A stretch of DNA of 31,970 bases from Bacteriovoracaceae bacterium UBA7317 (GTDB taxonomy: Bacteria > Bdellovibrionota > Bacteriovoracia > Bacteriovoracales > Bacteriovoracaceae). Under the pieces are notes generated by a model, which saw only the letters and a program-made list of their open reading frames with translations, was not told the DNA's origin and ran no database searches. Shown piece after piece: positions 16,833-25,805 of this stretch. The stretch lies in the NCBI GenBank assembly GCA_002474345.1, contig DKQD01000193.1:1-31970 (forward strand), read 5' to 3'. A program made the position numbers and the translations under genes. The first letter of the stretch is position 1; every line of letters begins with the position of its first letter.

Positions 16833-17456
16833 ATGAAAAAGACAGTTTGGGTTGGAATTTTGGCTTTTCTAATCTCTGGAGTAACCCTTGCAGAAGAAAA
16901 AATTCAATTAGGTGAAAGCTTCTTAGGTGATCGGGATTCGCTAGTTGCAAGGTTAATGAGAAATGCAAGAGGCCTGGACAGGGATGTTTCGAGATCTTAT
17001 TTACCTTATGAGGTAAAACGTTCTGTGGAAGATTTTAAAAATGCTTCCAGGAGGCTTTATTCCTGTGAAAATGATTATTCTCGTGACCGCTATGGGCGAG
17101 ATAGGATTAATTTTGGAATCTGTGATAGGGAGTTTTCCGCAGTCAGAAGGACTTTTAGGGGCGTGACGAGAAGTTTGAGCCGAAGTTATGGTTCATATGA
17201 AATTGAGGAAAGAGTCCAGGTTCTTCAAAGGATAATAAGGAGTTTGGCCAGAGACTATGACAACGGAGGGGGAAGAGACCCTTACCCATATCCAAATGAG
17301 GAGTTTGTCTGTACTGCTGAAGCAGAGGAGGGGTGGAATACAAGACCTATTAGAGGTGGGCGCTCTTTTTCTCTTAGAGATGCAAAAATGAATGCTCTTA
17401 GAGCATGTGAAAGAGTTTATAATTATTGCGTCATAAAATCTTGCCGTAGAATTTAG
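16833..17456 (+). CDS. Arg-rich exported protein of unknown function
   Basis: The 207-residue protein has a classical signal peptide (MKKTVWVGILAFLISGVTLAEE; cleavage after ALA-like TLA). The mature part is unusually rich in Arg, Ser and Tyr (for example RSYLPYEVKRSV, RDRYGRDRINFG, RGVTRSLSRSYGSYE) and includes a near-repeat, RSYLPYE versus RSYGSYE. The last about 50 residues form a Cys-containing module (VCTAEAEEGW, ALRACERVYNYC, IKSCRR), similar in style to small secreted domains such as DUF4189 but not assignable with confidence. A strong terminator follows. The protein is probably periplasmic. Confidence 0.7.
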   Translation: MKKTVWVGILAFLISGVTLAEEKIQLGESFLGDRDSLVARLMRNARGLDRDVSRSYLPYEVKRSVEDFKNASRRLYSCENDYSRDRYGRDRINFGICDREFSAVRRTFRGVTRSLSRSYGSYEIEERVQVLQRIIRSLARDYDNGGGRDPYPYPNEEFVCTAEAEEGWNTRPIRGGRSFSLRDAKMNALRACERVYNYCVIKSCRRI

Positions 17457-17467
17457 AATCAAATAAA

Positions 17468-17496
17468 AAAGCCTCCCCATAGGGGAGGCTTTATTT
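17468..17496. terminator. Bidirectional rho-independent terminator
   Basis: AAGCCTCCCC and GGGGAGGCTT form a perfect ten-pair GC-rich stem with a three-base loop, flanked by an A-run on the left and a T-run on the right. It serves the exported-protein gene on the plus strand and htpG on the minus strand, which converge here. Confidence 0.93.
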
Positions 17497-17526
17497 TATC
17501 TCAATATTATTCCAATTTAACTCAAA

Positions 17527-19491
17527 TTAGAGGGCCAAGTTTGTAAGCTCTTTGATAAGGTTTTGAGACCTTTCTACAAATTTTTCTTTGTCCTCATTTT
17601 TAAGCCCTTCAGAAGAAATGGTCGCTAAATCTTCAACATGATGACAAATCATGTCTACGATAGGCTCATTGTTGCCCTTTTCGTGTATCTTGAGAGCATT
17701 TTGAATAAGAGCATTTTTTGGGTTGATAACAAGAGTTTTCTTGACTGGAAAAGATTGATTTTGTCCCATGGACGTTGCCATTTTACTGAATCTTTTCATT
17801 TGTTCATCAACTTTGAAGTATGCTGGACTGCTTGAGTTTTTGATATTTTTAACTTCAACCTCTAAAGAACTATTCATAAAGTCATCCATAGAGGGAGCGG
17901 CTTTTTCTTCGCCCTCAGCTTCCTTTTTGTCTTCTTTTTTTACAAGACCTAAAAACTTTTCAAAAAGGTCCTTAACTTTCATGTCTTCTGGGGTTGAGTT
18001 TTCTGATTCAAGTATTTCACCAACCTGAGCATCAACAGAGGAGAATTTGTACTCATTTTCGCCTTTCTTTTGGGCTTCTACGTGTTGCATAAAATGAGGA
18101 TCAATATGGTCATCTGTTTCAATCGCGTGGATTCCCTCTGTCAAAAGTTGTTTTTGAAGGGCCGGGTCTGACGAACCTTTTTCAAAGTAAAGGACCATAT
18201 CCTTCATTTTTTCTTTATAAGCTTCAGGAATGGATTCAACGTACTCTGGAAGAGTAATGAACTTGTTTTCAGAGTTTTTGAAAAATACCTTGTCTCTCAT
18301 TAATTCATCAAATTTTGGGTCAGAAACAACACCATATTTGACGAAAAGACCAATATCCTCCCAAATCGATTCCATTTTTTCTCTATCTTTTACGTAAAGA
18401 GTTTTAAGAGCATCTGCAACTTTCTTTACAATATAGTTAGAAATCTTTCTTATATTTGGATCACCTTGAAGTGATGAACGGGAAACGTTGAGTGGAATAT
18501 CAGTTGAGTCAATAGTTCCTTTAAGCAAAGAAAGGAAGTCAGGAATAATGTTTTTTACGTTATCAGAAACAAAAACCTGCTTTGAGTACAGCTTAATATG
18601 AGACTCATTAAAATTTCTATTTGGGTTTATTTTTGGAAAATAAAGAATTCCCTCAAGTGTAAATGGGTGGTCAATCTTTAGATGGATCCAAAAAAGTGGA
18701 TCTGAGTCCATTGGATAAAGCTTTCTATAAAACTCTTTGTATTGGTCTTCCGTGATTTCTTTTGGATCTTGCTTCCAAAGAGGGTTTGTTTCATTAATAA
18801 CTTCAGCTTTTGGTTGTTCAATGACTTCTTTGCCGTCGTCATCTTTTTTAGTGACAGGCTTTTCGTTTTCATCAAAAACGCTGATTTGGTAAGGCATAAA
18901 ATCACAATGCTTTTTAAGAGTCGACTTTAGTTTCCACTGACTTAAAAATTCTTCACCGTCTTTATTTACGTTCAGGGTAATTCTTGTTCCAACTTCAGTT
19001 AAGTCAGACTCTGAAAATGTATACTCTGAATCTCCCGCGCAAGTCCATTTGACGGCTTTGGCGCCTTCTTCCATCGATAAAGACTCAACAACGACAGAGT
19101 CTGAAACCATAAAAGCTGAATAGAAACCTAAACCGAATTTACCGATAATATCGTCTTTTGTTTCTCCATCTTTTTCTAATTTTTGGACAAACTCTTTGGC
19201 TCCAGAAAAAGCTAGTTGAGCAATGTACTTTTCAACTTCAGCTTCAGTCATACCGAGACCGTTATCTGTTATTGTGATGTATTTTTTTTCATTATTGACG
19301 TTTAATTTAATAGTACCTGCAGGGATCTCTTGGTTTTTTGTTCTTGCAAGGGTTCCTCTTTTTGTAATGGCATCAGTTGAGTTTGCGACAAGCTCTCTGA
19401 CGAAAATATCATGCTCTGAGTAAAGCCATTTTTTAATAATCGGAAGAATATCTCCTGTTTCAACTTTAATTGTGCCTTTTCTATCGCTCAT
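17527..19491 (-). CDS. htpG: Molecular chaperone HtpG (Hsp90 family)
   Basis: HtpG is the bacterial Hsp90, an ATP-driven dimeric chaperone. The 654-residue protein has the GHKL ATPase motifs: ELVANSTDA (conserved Glu and Asn; E. coli has ELISNASDA), ITDNGLGM and GKFGLGFYSAF. The middle domain carries the catalytic Arg region (PLNVSRSSLQGD). The C-terminal dimerisation part is present, and there is an acidic/Lys-rich linker (KKEDKKEAEGEEK). AAGGAG lies eight bases before the ATG. A heat-shock-like promoter is visible upstream. It is convergent with the Arg-rich exported gene. Confidence 0.97.
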   Translation of the reverse strand: MSDRKGTIKVETGDILPIIKKWLYSEHDIFVRELVANSTDAITKRGTLARTKNQEIPAGTIKLNVNNEKKYITITDNGLGMTEAEVEKYIAQLAFSGAKEFVQKLEKDGETKDDIIGKFGLGFYSAFMVSDSVVVESLSMEEGAKAVKWTCAGDSEYTFSESDLTEVGTRITLNVNKDGEEFLSQWKLKSTLKKHCDFMPYQISVFDENEKPVTKKDDDGKEVIEQPKAEVINETNPLWKQDPKEITEDQYKEFYRKLYPMDSDPLFWIHLKIDHPFTLEGILYFPKINPNRNFNESHIKLYSKQVFVSDNVKNIIPDFLSLLKGTIDSTDIPLNVSRSSLQGDPNIRKISNYIVKKVADALKTLYVKDREKMESIWEDIGLFVKYGVVSDPKFDELMRDKVFFKNSENKFITLPEYVESIPEAYKEKMKDMVLYFEKGSSDPALQKQLLTEGIHAIETDDHIDPHFMQHVEAQKKGENEYKFSSVDAQVGEILESENSTPEDMKVKDLFEKFLGLVKKEDKKEAEGEEKAAPSMDDFMNSSLEVEVKNIKNSSSPAYFKVDEQMKRFSKMATSMGQNQSFPVKKTLVINPKNALIQNALKIHEKGNNEPIVDMICHHVEDLATISSEGLKNEDKEKFVERSQNLIKELTNLAL

Positions 19492-19575
19492 TTATGGGTC
19501 TCCTTGGGAAGTTTGTCAAAATGGCCGATTTTTGGTGCTGGGCCATGTTGAGATCAAAATTTTTTACAATAAATA

Positions 19576-19603
19576 AGATGGTTGAAATTTTCACCAAGTC
19601 AAG
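19576..19603 (-). promoter_or_regulatory. Possible heat-shock (sigma32-type) promoter of htpG
   Basis: On the minus strand CTTGACT (19597-19603) is followed 12 bases later by CAACCATCT (19576-19584). This resembles the sigma32 pattern CTTGAAA plus CCCCATnT with near-normal spacing, about 85 bases before the htpG ATG. A partial palindrome, GGTTGAAATTTTCACC, fills the spacer. The -35 part would also suit sigma70. Confidence 0.35.
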
Positions 19604-19679
19604 GGGGAGGCGTGGACTTTAAGCCTAATTTTCGTTATTTTTTTATTTGAGAAGGTTTTTTGCGCGGAGAGTCTTTATC

Positions 19680-20198
19680 GTGAAGAATGAAATTCAGGAT
19701 GTTACTATTTTTACAACCGGTGGCACTATTGAAAAAACTTATGACGAGCATGATGGAATACTTGAAAATAGAGAGTCCATTATCAAACAAATGCTTCTTT
19801 CAAGACTCAGGCTTCCCTACACCCGTCTAAATATTTTCCCTCTTTTATGCAAAGACTCTTTAAATATGACGGATGAAGATAGAGCTTTTTTAGTTCATAA
19901 TGTGAAAAATCACCTGAAATCAAAACACCCTATTGTTATCCTCCACGGCACTGATTCTATGGCCGAGAGTGCTCACTATCTTCAGGAACAAATAAAAAAT
20001 ATTGATACACCCGTTATTTTCACAGGGGCCATGAAACCACTTGGTTTTTTGGATTCAGATGCTTCACAAAATGTGACTGAAGCTTTATTAGCGGCAAAAA
20101 TAATAGCTCCTGGAGTCTATATTTCTTTTCACAATAGAGTTTTTAGCGTCCCTTCTGTTAGGAAAAATAGGAAGCAAGGGACATTTGAATCCTTTTAG
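19680..20198 (+). CDS. Single-domain asparaginase-like protein
   Basis: The protein matches only the N-terminal catalytic domain of asparaginase/glutaminase enzymes: TTGGTIEKTY with the first nucleophile Thr, VILHGTDSMAESA with the second Thr-Asp pair, VIFTGAMKPLGFLDSDASQNVTEA, and GVYISFHNRVF. Full enzymes are about 330 residues with a second domain that completes the active site across a dimer; this one ends after about 172 residues with a clean TAG. I chose the GTG at 19680 because GGAGAG lies eight bases upstream; an upstream in-frame TTG at 19647 has no ribosome binding site. It is convergent with the DUF393 gene. Activity is uncertain. Confidence 0.8.
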   Translation: MKNEIQDVTIFTTGGTIEKTYDEHDGILENRESIIKQMLLSRLRLPYTRLNIFPLLCKDSLNMTDEDRAFLVHNVKNHLKSKHPIVILHGTDSMAESAHYLQEQIKNIDTPVIFTGAMKPLGFLDSDASQNVTEALLAAKIIAPGVYISFHNRVFSVPSVRKNRKQGTFESF

Positions 20199-20206
20199 AG
20201 ATTGTT

Positions 20207-20644
20207 CTAATTTTTTTGGGGTCGAAATTTTAAAAACTTTTCTTTCTCGTTGGGGGTTGGAATTCTACAAGTTTCTTTTTTCCCAAACCACCTGTATCTA
20301 TTTTTGGCAATGATATCATAGGCCCAATCTCTGAAAAAAGTTGGGATGATAAAGCCACAAGAAAGAATTCGATACCAACCGGCCAAGTCCCATAGGATAA
20401 AAAGAACTGCTTTTGACTTAATCTCAACTCTTCCTTTTCTCAGATAAACAATATTTGAAAGACCTTCAATATCCTCGATGGGGTAATTATTTTTGAGAAG
20501 AATTTCTTTTGCTTCCTCAGACTGTAGTGAAGCAAAAAGAAAAAGATTTTTTCTATCTCTTTTTAAGAGAAAGTCTACAGAGCTATTGCATAGCTCACAA
20601 ACTCCATCAAAAAAGATTAAATTCTGATATTCAATATTTGCCAT
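20207..20644 (-). CDS. DCC-family (DUF393) thiol-disulfide oxidoreductase-like protein
   Basis: The family signature is at the N-terminus: FFDGVCELCNSSVDFLLKRD, whose CxxC suggests a thioredoxin-like redox site. The segment AVLFILWDLAGWYRIL and the final RWFGKKETCRIP with a third Cys are also typical. I chose the ATG at 20644 (start MANIEY) because AAGGA lies four bases before it; two earlier in-frame ATGs would give up to 155 residues. The protein (145 residues) is likely cytoplasmic or membrane-associated, and its substrate is not known in general. It is convergent with the asparaginase-like gene. Confidence 0.85.
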   Translation of the reverse strand: MANIEYQNLIFFDGVCELCNSSVDFLLKRDRKNLFLFASLQSEEAKEILLKNNYPIEDIEGLSNIVYLRKGRVEIKSKAVLFILWDLAGWYRILSCGFIIPTFFRDWAYDIIAKNRYRWFGKKETCRIPTPNEKEKFLKFRPQKN

Positions 20645-20893
20645 GTTTTCCTTCACTCCCCTCATTTTTAGCATAAATTGGAGATTTTAGCTTTCATAAA
20701 TGAAAAAAAGCCATTATGTCGATTATTTTGGGCGGTAAAGGCTTATGGTCGATGAGAAGGGGTCTTTTTTCAAAGCCTTTTAAGGCGATAAAAATAGAAG
20801 TGTTTCCTTGTAAAATAGACTTCAAGAAAGGCGGTCAATCACTAAATAGTGCTAAACTATTCACCAAAAGGAGACGATCCAAAAACAGAGGCT

Positions 20894-22882
20894 ATGGAAA
20901 CAAAAACAAATTTTATTTCCCTTAATCATAAAAGATTTATAGTTCCTTTATTCGGAATTATTCTACTTCTTTTTTCTTCTTGTATGGATCAAGAGGCCTT
21001 ACGCTCTAAGAGGTCCCTTCAAAAAAACCAAAATGAATTTACTGAGAATGAGTCGGAGACTTTGAATGGCTCCAATCCTTATCAAAATGACCCTTTAGCG
21101 GGTCCCCTTGACGGTAATATTGAAACTGGAAGTAATATTGCTGATGGCTTTATTTATGGAAGGGCCGATTTAAGACATTTTGTTGACCCTTTCGATGGAA
21201 CCTATAAAACAAAAATAACTGTACCGAAGAATATGGCAGGGCTTCTTTATATCTCAGGAATTAATGTATCTGGTTTGTCAGAAAGGCTTATTAGAGTCAG
21301 GTTTAATTTTGGTCGTGAGTATGAACCTATTGATGTTCCAGCAACTGTAGGAAGGGCACCTGGGATAACGCCACAGACAGATATTGAAGTTCTTATTTTA
21401 GATATGTCTTCTCAACCATTTAATCGCCTTCGCTTAATGTATGATCTTTTTGACTATACAAATTACGATGGAGATAGTGATGGTGTAGAAGTTATAAGTG
21501 ATAATGTCGTACCCTCTAATGCTAAAAATACAAACCTTTATTGCAGAGGTCTCTTTTTAGAGCATGATCCTACGTTTGAAGATGTGTCTGGAGATACAGG
21601 TAAGTGTGATGCTTCTTCAGATACATGCCTCTACGCTTATGCTAAAATTTCGGACTCCCATCTCTATGATGAGAATGGATTGTATACAACAACACCTACA
21701 GTGACTCAAATTGATCAAAGTGGTCAGGGGTATGGCTACGATGTCACTTCTGATAGCTTGAGGTGTCTACCAGATAGCAATAAAATAGCGGATCTTAAAA
21801 ATGCCTTACCCTTTACCAATGATGGAAGTAATACGTCCCTTTCAATTGGGGGGACCATTGATTTAACGACAGGTAAAGAGATGATTTATAAAGGTCCATT
21901 TAGGACTTACAATGAAACAAATTGGGAAATTACTGGAGAAGCTATTTTTTCACCTATTATTAATCAAGGCGACAAACCAAAGGGAATTTTTCAAGACTAC
22001 ATAACGACAAAGTTACCTGCTAATGGTTTTAGGTCTTTCCTCTATCCAAGGTTTGGAAAAATGGAGCTTAGTAAAGATGTACAATACATAAAGTTAAATG
22101 GAAGCGATGTAAGTTCAGATAGAAAAGTGGAAACAATGATTGCAAGTGGTGAAACAGAATACATGGATGGTTGCAATTTAAGAGTTAGTAATCATGATTC
22201 TTATGCTAATGAAGGATTATCTTCTTGTAATATAACTGCAACAATAGAACTTATTTCAATTGATCCTCAAACTGGTGCGCAAACAAAAATCCTCAAAACG
22301 CCAAATAAATCTTTAAAGCTTCAAATTATAAGACCTAGTTTAGTGGATTACGCTGGGCGAGAAGTACTCTATGAGGCTTTAAAAACTTGCCAAAATAGCA
22401 AAGATTGTAAAAGTGATGAGTGTTGCTTTAATCAAAGATGCTGGTCGAAAAGAATTGTGACTCAGTGTAAAGAAAATGTAAGTGATCAAGGCAATCTCCC
22501 TGTAGGGGAACAATGTGGATCGGACTTTCAATGTTCATCACTATGCTGTAGTGGATCTACAAAGGTATGTGCACCTCATGTTAATAACTTTACTGATAAG
22601 TATAAGGTTTTATGCTCTAAGAGTCCCGGCCAGGCTTGTGTCGCTCAAGAATGGTGTCAAAAGGTCGACTTAAGAAAATGCCTTGTCGTAAAAACAGGTA
22701 TTAGTGTAACGGGTAAGCAGGAATGTGGTCTCCGCTGTTACAATGTTCCGACCTTTGCAGAATGTAGAGATGGAGTTTGCGTTCCTCCTCAACCCTATGC
22801 AATTCCAGCCTTTGACCCACTTGACCCAAATAGATGCAACCAGGCCCTTGATCCGCCAAAAAACTTAAATCAGTTAAAATAA
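20894..22882 (+). CDS. Large lipoprotein with Cys-rich C-terminal tail
   Basis: With the ATG at 20894 the N-terminus is a type II signal peptide (HKRFIVPLFGIILLLFSSC), making Cys30 the lipidated residue. An in-frame GTG at 20849 would add 15 residues and is less likely. The 662-residue mature protein has an Asn/Asp-rich linker, a long beta-rich middle and, over the last about 150 residues, a dense cysteine region with knottin-like spacing (CQNSKDCKSDECCFNQRC, CGSDFQCSSLCC, CVAQEWCQ, CGLRCYN). Such modules are typical of surface-exposed, disulfide-stabilised adhesins or binding proteins. A palindrome CACTAAATAGTG lies upstream at 20840-20851. The function is unknown; an outer-membrane surface location is inferred. 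Confidence 0.8.
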   Translation: METKTNFISLNHKRFIVPLFGIILLLFSSCMDQEALRSKRSLQKNQNEFTENESETLNGSNPYQNDPLAGPLDGNIETGSNIADGFIYGRADLRHFVDPFDGTYKTKITVPKNMAGLLYISGINVSGLSERLIRVRFNFGREYEPIDVPATVGRAPGITPQTDIEVLILDMSSQPFNRLRLMYDLFDYTNYDGDSDGVEVISDNVVPSNAKNTNLYCRGLFLEHDPTFEDVSGDTGKCDASSDTCLYAYAKISDSHLYDENGLYTTTPTVTQIDQSGQGYGYDVTSDSLRCLPDSNKIADLKNALPFTNDGSNTSLSIGGTIDLTTGKEMIYKGPFRTYNETNWEITGEAIFSPIINQGDKPKGIFQDYITTKLPANGFRSFLYPRFGKMELSKDVQYIKLNGSDVSSDRKVETMIASGETEYMDGCNLRVSNHDSYANEGLSSCNITATIELISIDPQTGAQTKILKTPNKSLKLQIIRPSLVDYAGREVLYEALKTCQNSKDCKSDECCFNQRCWSKRIVTQCKENVSDQGNLPVGEQCGSDFQCSSLCCSGSTKVCAPHVNNFTDKYKVLCSKSPGQACVAQEWCQKVDLRKCLVVKTGISVTGKQECGLRCYNVPTFAECRDGVCVPPQPYAIPAFDPLDPNRCNQALDPPKNLNQLK

Positions 22883-22897
22883 TTTTCCATGCAAATT

Positions 22898-24517
22898 CTA
22901 GGTGATAGGAAGAGCGACTTTAACAATCGTTTCACCAGGCTTTGATTGGAAAGAGATATTACCATTGTGGTTTGAAACAATATTATGTGCGATTGATGAA
23001 CCAAGGCCTATATCAAAAGGCGATTCAAAGGATGAAAGAGGCTTAAACAACTTATCCTTAAGTTCTTCTTTAATTCCAGGACCGTTATCTCTAATAATAA
23101 AAATAACTTCTTCTTGTTTTAATTCATAGGAAAAATCAATTTGTTGTCTAACTGATTTGTTATCTTTTTTCTCTTGAAAAGAGTTAATGGAATTTTGAAT
23201 AATATTTAAAAAGACCCTTTTTAAACTTTTCGCTTCTCCGTATAAAAACCCTGTTTTACTTATATCAGGAAAAATAAAGGAGAGGTTAGGATGAGATAAT
23301 ATCAAATAAGATACAGACTCTTGGAGGTCTTCAATCATTGAGGAGATATGAATTTTTTCTTTTTTTGGGGTCGGTGATTTAATGGTTTCTTGTATATGCC
23401 AAAGAAAAGATTCAAAGTCCTGGCAGGTACTATAAATATAGGAGAGGTTATTGAGGACTTCTTTTTGGTTAGCTATTGATTGTTGGGCCTTCGTCGTTGC
23501 ATTCATGAGGTTATTGAGAGTTAGTTTTAGGTCATGAGTAATGGCCCCTATATTTTCACCTAGTTTTGAAAGTCTACTGCCAACCCTTATTTTATTTTCT
23601 AGGTAAAGCTCATTAAGAAGTGTTTTTGATAATTTTGAAATAAGTTCAAGAAAAAAGTATTCACTTGAACTTAAAATTTTATTTTCTGGTTCAAAAATAA
23701 AATATAACCTCTCCATTTGAAGAAAAACTAGGTTTTGATCATTTTCCAATTTTAGAGGTGAATCATTGTCACTTAAGTCAACTAAATTCTCGAGCTTTTG
23801 GATTAATATTTTTTCTTTTTGAATGTTAAATTTATTGATAATTTTATATTCATTATTATCGTTTTTTTCACAAACAGCTAAGCTTTTTAATTTAAAATAC
23901 CTTTTGAAAAGTAATATAATACTCTCTTTAAAATTTTCTATTGATTCTTTTGACCAGGTTTGATGATTACGTAAATTATGAATCATAGTCGCTTGATATT
24001 TGGAAATATCATCAGCCATTTTGATCATTTGATTTTTAGAATTCCATTCTGATATTGACTTATTAGCAATTGAAACAACTTCTTCGCCCTTAAAGGGCTT
24101 TGTAATATAGCTTATATTGCTTCCAATGATTTCATTGATTTCAAAAACAGTGAATTCGTTGTAGGCCGTAATAAAAATTACTTCAATTTTTGGATCGATG
24201 GACCTTATAATTTTTGTAGCTTCAACTCCATTCATCTCAGGCATCTTAATATCTATAATAAGAAGAGCAAAAGAATCATCATTTTCTTTTAATTTTTTAA
24301 CTTGTTTTATGGCTTCTTCACCTGAGTAGACACTAAAAGGAACCATGTTTGAAGTGACAGATTTTTCGTTATTTGAAATATCATCAAACAAACTTTTTGC
24401 TTTTTCACTAAGGGATTTTTTTATCTTTGACTGGCCTTCTAAAATAGTTTTCAAGGAGTCTGCGATATCTTTTTCATCATCAACTATGAGAATTTTATTA
24501 TTTTCTTGTAATTCCAT
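22898..24517 (-). CDS. Receiver-histidine kinase hybrid (receiver at N-terminus)
   Basis: The 539-residue protein starts with a receiver (Asp13/Asp14, phosphoacceptor Asp89 in LLIIDIKMPEMNG, Thr118, Lys140 in TKPF). Between the first helix and second strand of the receiver lie about 30 extra residues (about 29-60), which is unusual. A middle segment (about 200-305) may be a degenerate GAF-like domain. The kinase core follows: His328 in AITHDLKLTLNNL, NIIQNSINSF, IRDNGPGI and GLGSSIAHNIVSNHNGN. I chose the ATG at 24517, which follows the upstream kinase stop by ten bases; a longer frame would overlap that gene. It is co-transcribed with the PAS kinase and convergent with the lipoprotein gene. 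Confidence 0.85.
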   Translation of the reverse strand: MELQENNKILIVDDEKDIADSLKTILEGQSKIKKSLSEKAKSLFDDISNNEKSVTSNMVPFSVYSGEEAIKQVKKLKENDDSFALLIIDIKMPEMNGVEATKIIRSIDPKIEVIFITAYNEFTVFEINEIIGSNISYITKPFKGEEVVSIANKSISEWNSKNQMIKMADDISKYQATMIHNLRNHQTWSKESIENFKESIILLFKRYFKLKSLAVCEKNDNNEYKIINKFNIQKEKILIQKLENLVDLSDNDSPLKLENDQNLVFLQMERLYFIFEPENKILSSSEYFFLELISKLSKTLLNELYLENKIRVGSRLSKLGENIGAITHDLKLTLNNLMNATTKAQQSIANQKEVLNNLSYIYSTCQDFESFLWHIQETIKSPTPKKEKIHISSMIEDLQESVSYLILSHPNLSFIFPDISKTGFLYGEAKSLKRVFLNIIQNSINSFQEKKDNKSVRQQIDFSYELKQEEVIFIIRDNGPGIKEELKDKLFKPLSSFESPFDIGLGSSIAHNIVSNHNGNISFQSKPGETIVKVALPIT

Positions 24518-24527
24518 ATTAATTTCT

Positions 24528-25784
24528 CTACTTGCCTTTTTTAGGAAAGGAAATCTTAAAATTAGCACCTAGATTAAGACCAGGACTCGTTAATGAGATT
24601 TGACCATGAATCAAGTCGATTACTTCTTTTACATAAAATAGTCCGAGCCCTTCATGATTATTCTTAAAAGATATTCCTCTTGAAAAAAGAAGAGCTTCCT
24701 CTTCTTTTGAGAAGCCTACGCCATTATCTTCAATATTAATAAAGAAAGAGGTTTTATCTGAAGTCCATCCACTACTAACTTTAATTAGACTTTTTTTATA
24801 AGACTCATCATTTTCTTTTCTTTTCTCAATCGAATCATAAGCATTACTTAAAATATTTAAAAAAACTTGAAAGAGGTCGGTCGAATATTTTTTTAAAGTA
24901 AATATTTCTTTGGAAAGAGCAAGTTCTATATCAATTTTTAACGTTTTTCTTTGATTCTCAGTTAAGTTTAGAGCATTTTGTAAAATGTCGTGAACATTTG
25001 ATTTTTCCTCTAGGGAATGAATGGGGTCCTGTTTTATTCTGCTGCGGTACATTTGTATGATTTGTTCAGTTTGATCGATTTTCATTTTAAGAGAAGACAA
25101 TCTCTGAGTCTTTTGTTTGTGTTCCTCTTTGAGTGAGGATTTGAAAGTATCCAAAAAAGAAATTATATCCTCACTTTTTTCTTTAAACGCTGCTTTAAGT
25201 TCTTTCTCTTTGCTTTTAAAAAGATCTAACAACTTTGAAACGTGGTTAAAAGACTCTAGGGTTTGGTTATCTTCAATGATCTTAATCCCTAGAGTCAAGT
25301 TTGTTATTGTATTTCCTATATTATGGATGACAGATTCCATCAACTTGACTTGACCATTTTGAAAGGACTCCCTTTCAATAAGAATTTCCTTTTCTTTTAA
25401 AATTCTTGTAACTTCCGTTATATCTTGAAAGACCCACATGAAGTGATCATTCGATATTTTCCTAATCATGATCGAAAGTATGAGAGTTTTCTTTTCATCT
25501 TTTGGGTAGAAATCAACTCTTTTGTCCTTAATTATAAAGCCTTGTTCATCTCTAAAATTGTTGATATTTTTTTTAAGGTCATTTCCAAGAGCTCTTTTTC
25601 CCATATTGAGGAGGTTAAAAATATTATGAATTTCAGATGAGTTAGAGATAGATAACAGGTAATTGCAAGCAATAGCATTGCAGAGGTTAATCTCTCCTTC
25701 AAAATTCGCTTCACATAGTCCTATAGGGCTAAGATAAAGAAATTGTAGTAATTCTTCAGTACTTTTTTCCATATACAAAAGCAT
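24528..25784 (-). CDS. PAS-domain histidine kinase
   Basis: Residues about 8-125 form a PAS-like sensor (LYLSPIGLCEANFEGEINLCNAIAC, ending FMWVFQDITEVTRIL). The H-box has His154 (SVIHNIGNTITNL), followed by a long coiled-coil insertion rich in Lys/Glu (about 180-250). The ATPase domain has NILSNAYDSI, IEDNGVGFS and NNHEGLGLFYVKEVI. There is no membrane segment, so it should sense something in the cytoplasm. It is divergent from pyp across 52 bases and precedes the receiver-kinase hybrid by ten bases, so it is likely part of the light-signalling island. No clear ribosome binding site precedes the first ATG; the Met at residue 5 is an alternative. Confidence 0.85.
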   Translation of the reverse strand: MLLYMEKSTEELLQFLYLSPIGLCEANFEGEINLCNAIACNYLLSISNSSEIHNIFNLLNMGKRALGNDLKKNINNFRDEQGFIIKDKRVDFYPKDEKKTLILSIMIRKISNDHFMWVFQDITEVTRILKEKEILIERESFQNGQVKLMESVIHNIGNTITNLTLGIKIIEDNQTLESFNHVSKLLDLFKSKEKELKAAFKEKSEDIISFLDTFKSSLKEEHKQKTQRLSSLKMKIDQTEQIIQMYRSRIKQDPIHSLEEKSNVHDILQNALNLTENQRKTLKIDIELALSKEIFTLKKYSTDLFQVFLNILSNAYDSIEKRKENDESYKKSLIKVSSGWTSDKTSFFINIEDNGVGFSKEEEALLFSRGISFKNNHEGLGLFYVKEVIDLIHGQISLTSPGLNLGANFKISFPKKGK

Positions 25785-25797
25785 TCTAACACAGTTT

Positions 25798-25805
25798 ATT
25801 ATAAA
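25798..25805. promoter_or_regulatory. Overlapping divergent -10 elements between pyp and the PAS kinase
   Basis: The sequence TTTATTATAAAG contains TATAAA on the plus strand (25800-25805) and TATAAT on the minus strand (25798-25803). Plus-strand transcripts would start near 25812, with GGGAGG just before the pyp TTG. Minus-strand transcripts would begin only a few bases before the kinase ATG. No good -35 is seen for either, which suggests an activator or competition between the two directions. Confidence 0.3.

Noticed and set aside
17527..19491. Altered Hsp90 motif ELVANSTDA as a sign of an inactive chaperone
   Set aside because: The key Glu, Asn and Asp align with the normal motif, so the change is ordinary variation.
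20716..20925. 69-codon plus-strand frame before the large lipoprotein gene
   Set aside because: It overlaps the lipoprotein start in another frame, has no ribosome binding site and has a random-looking composition.
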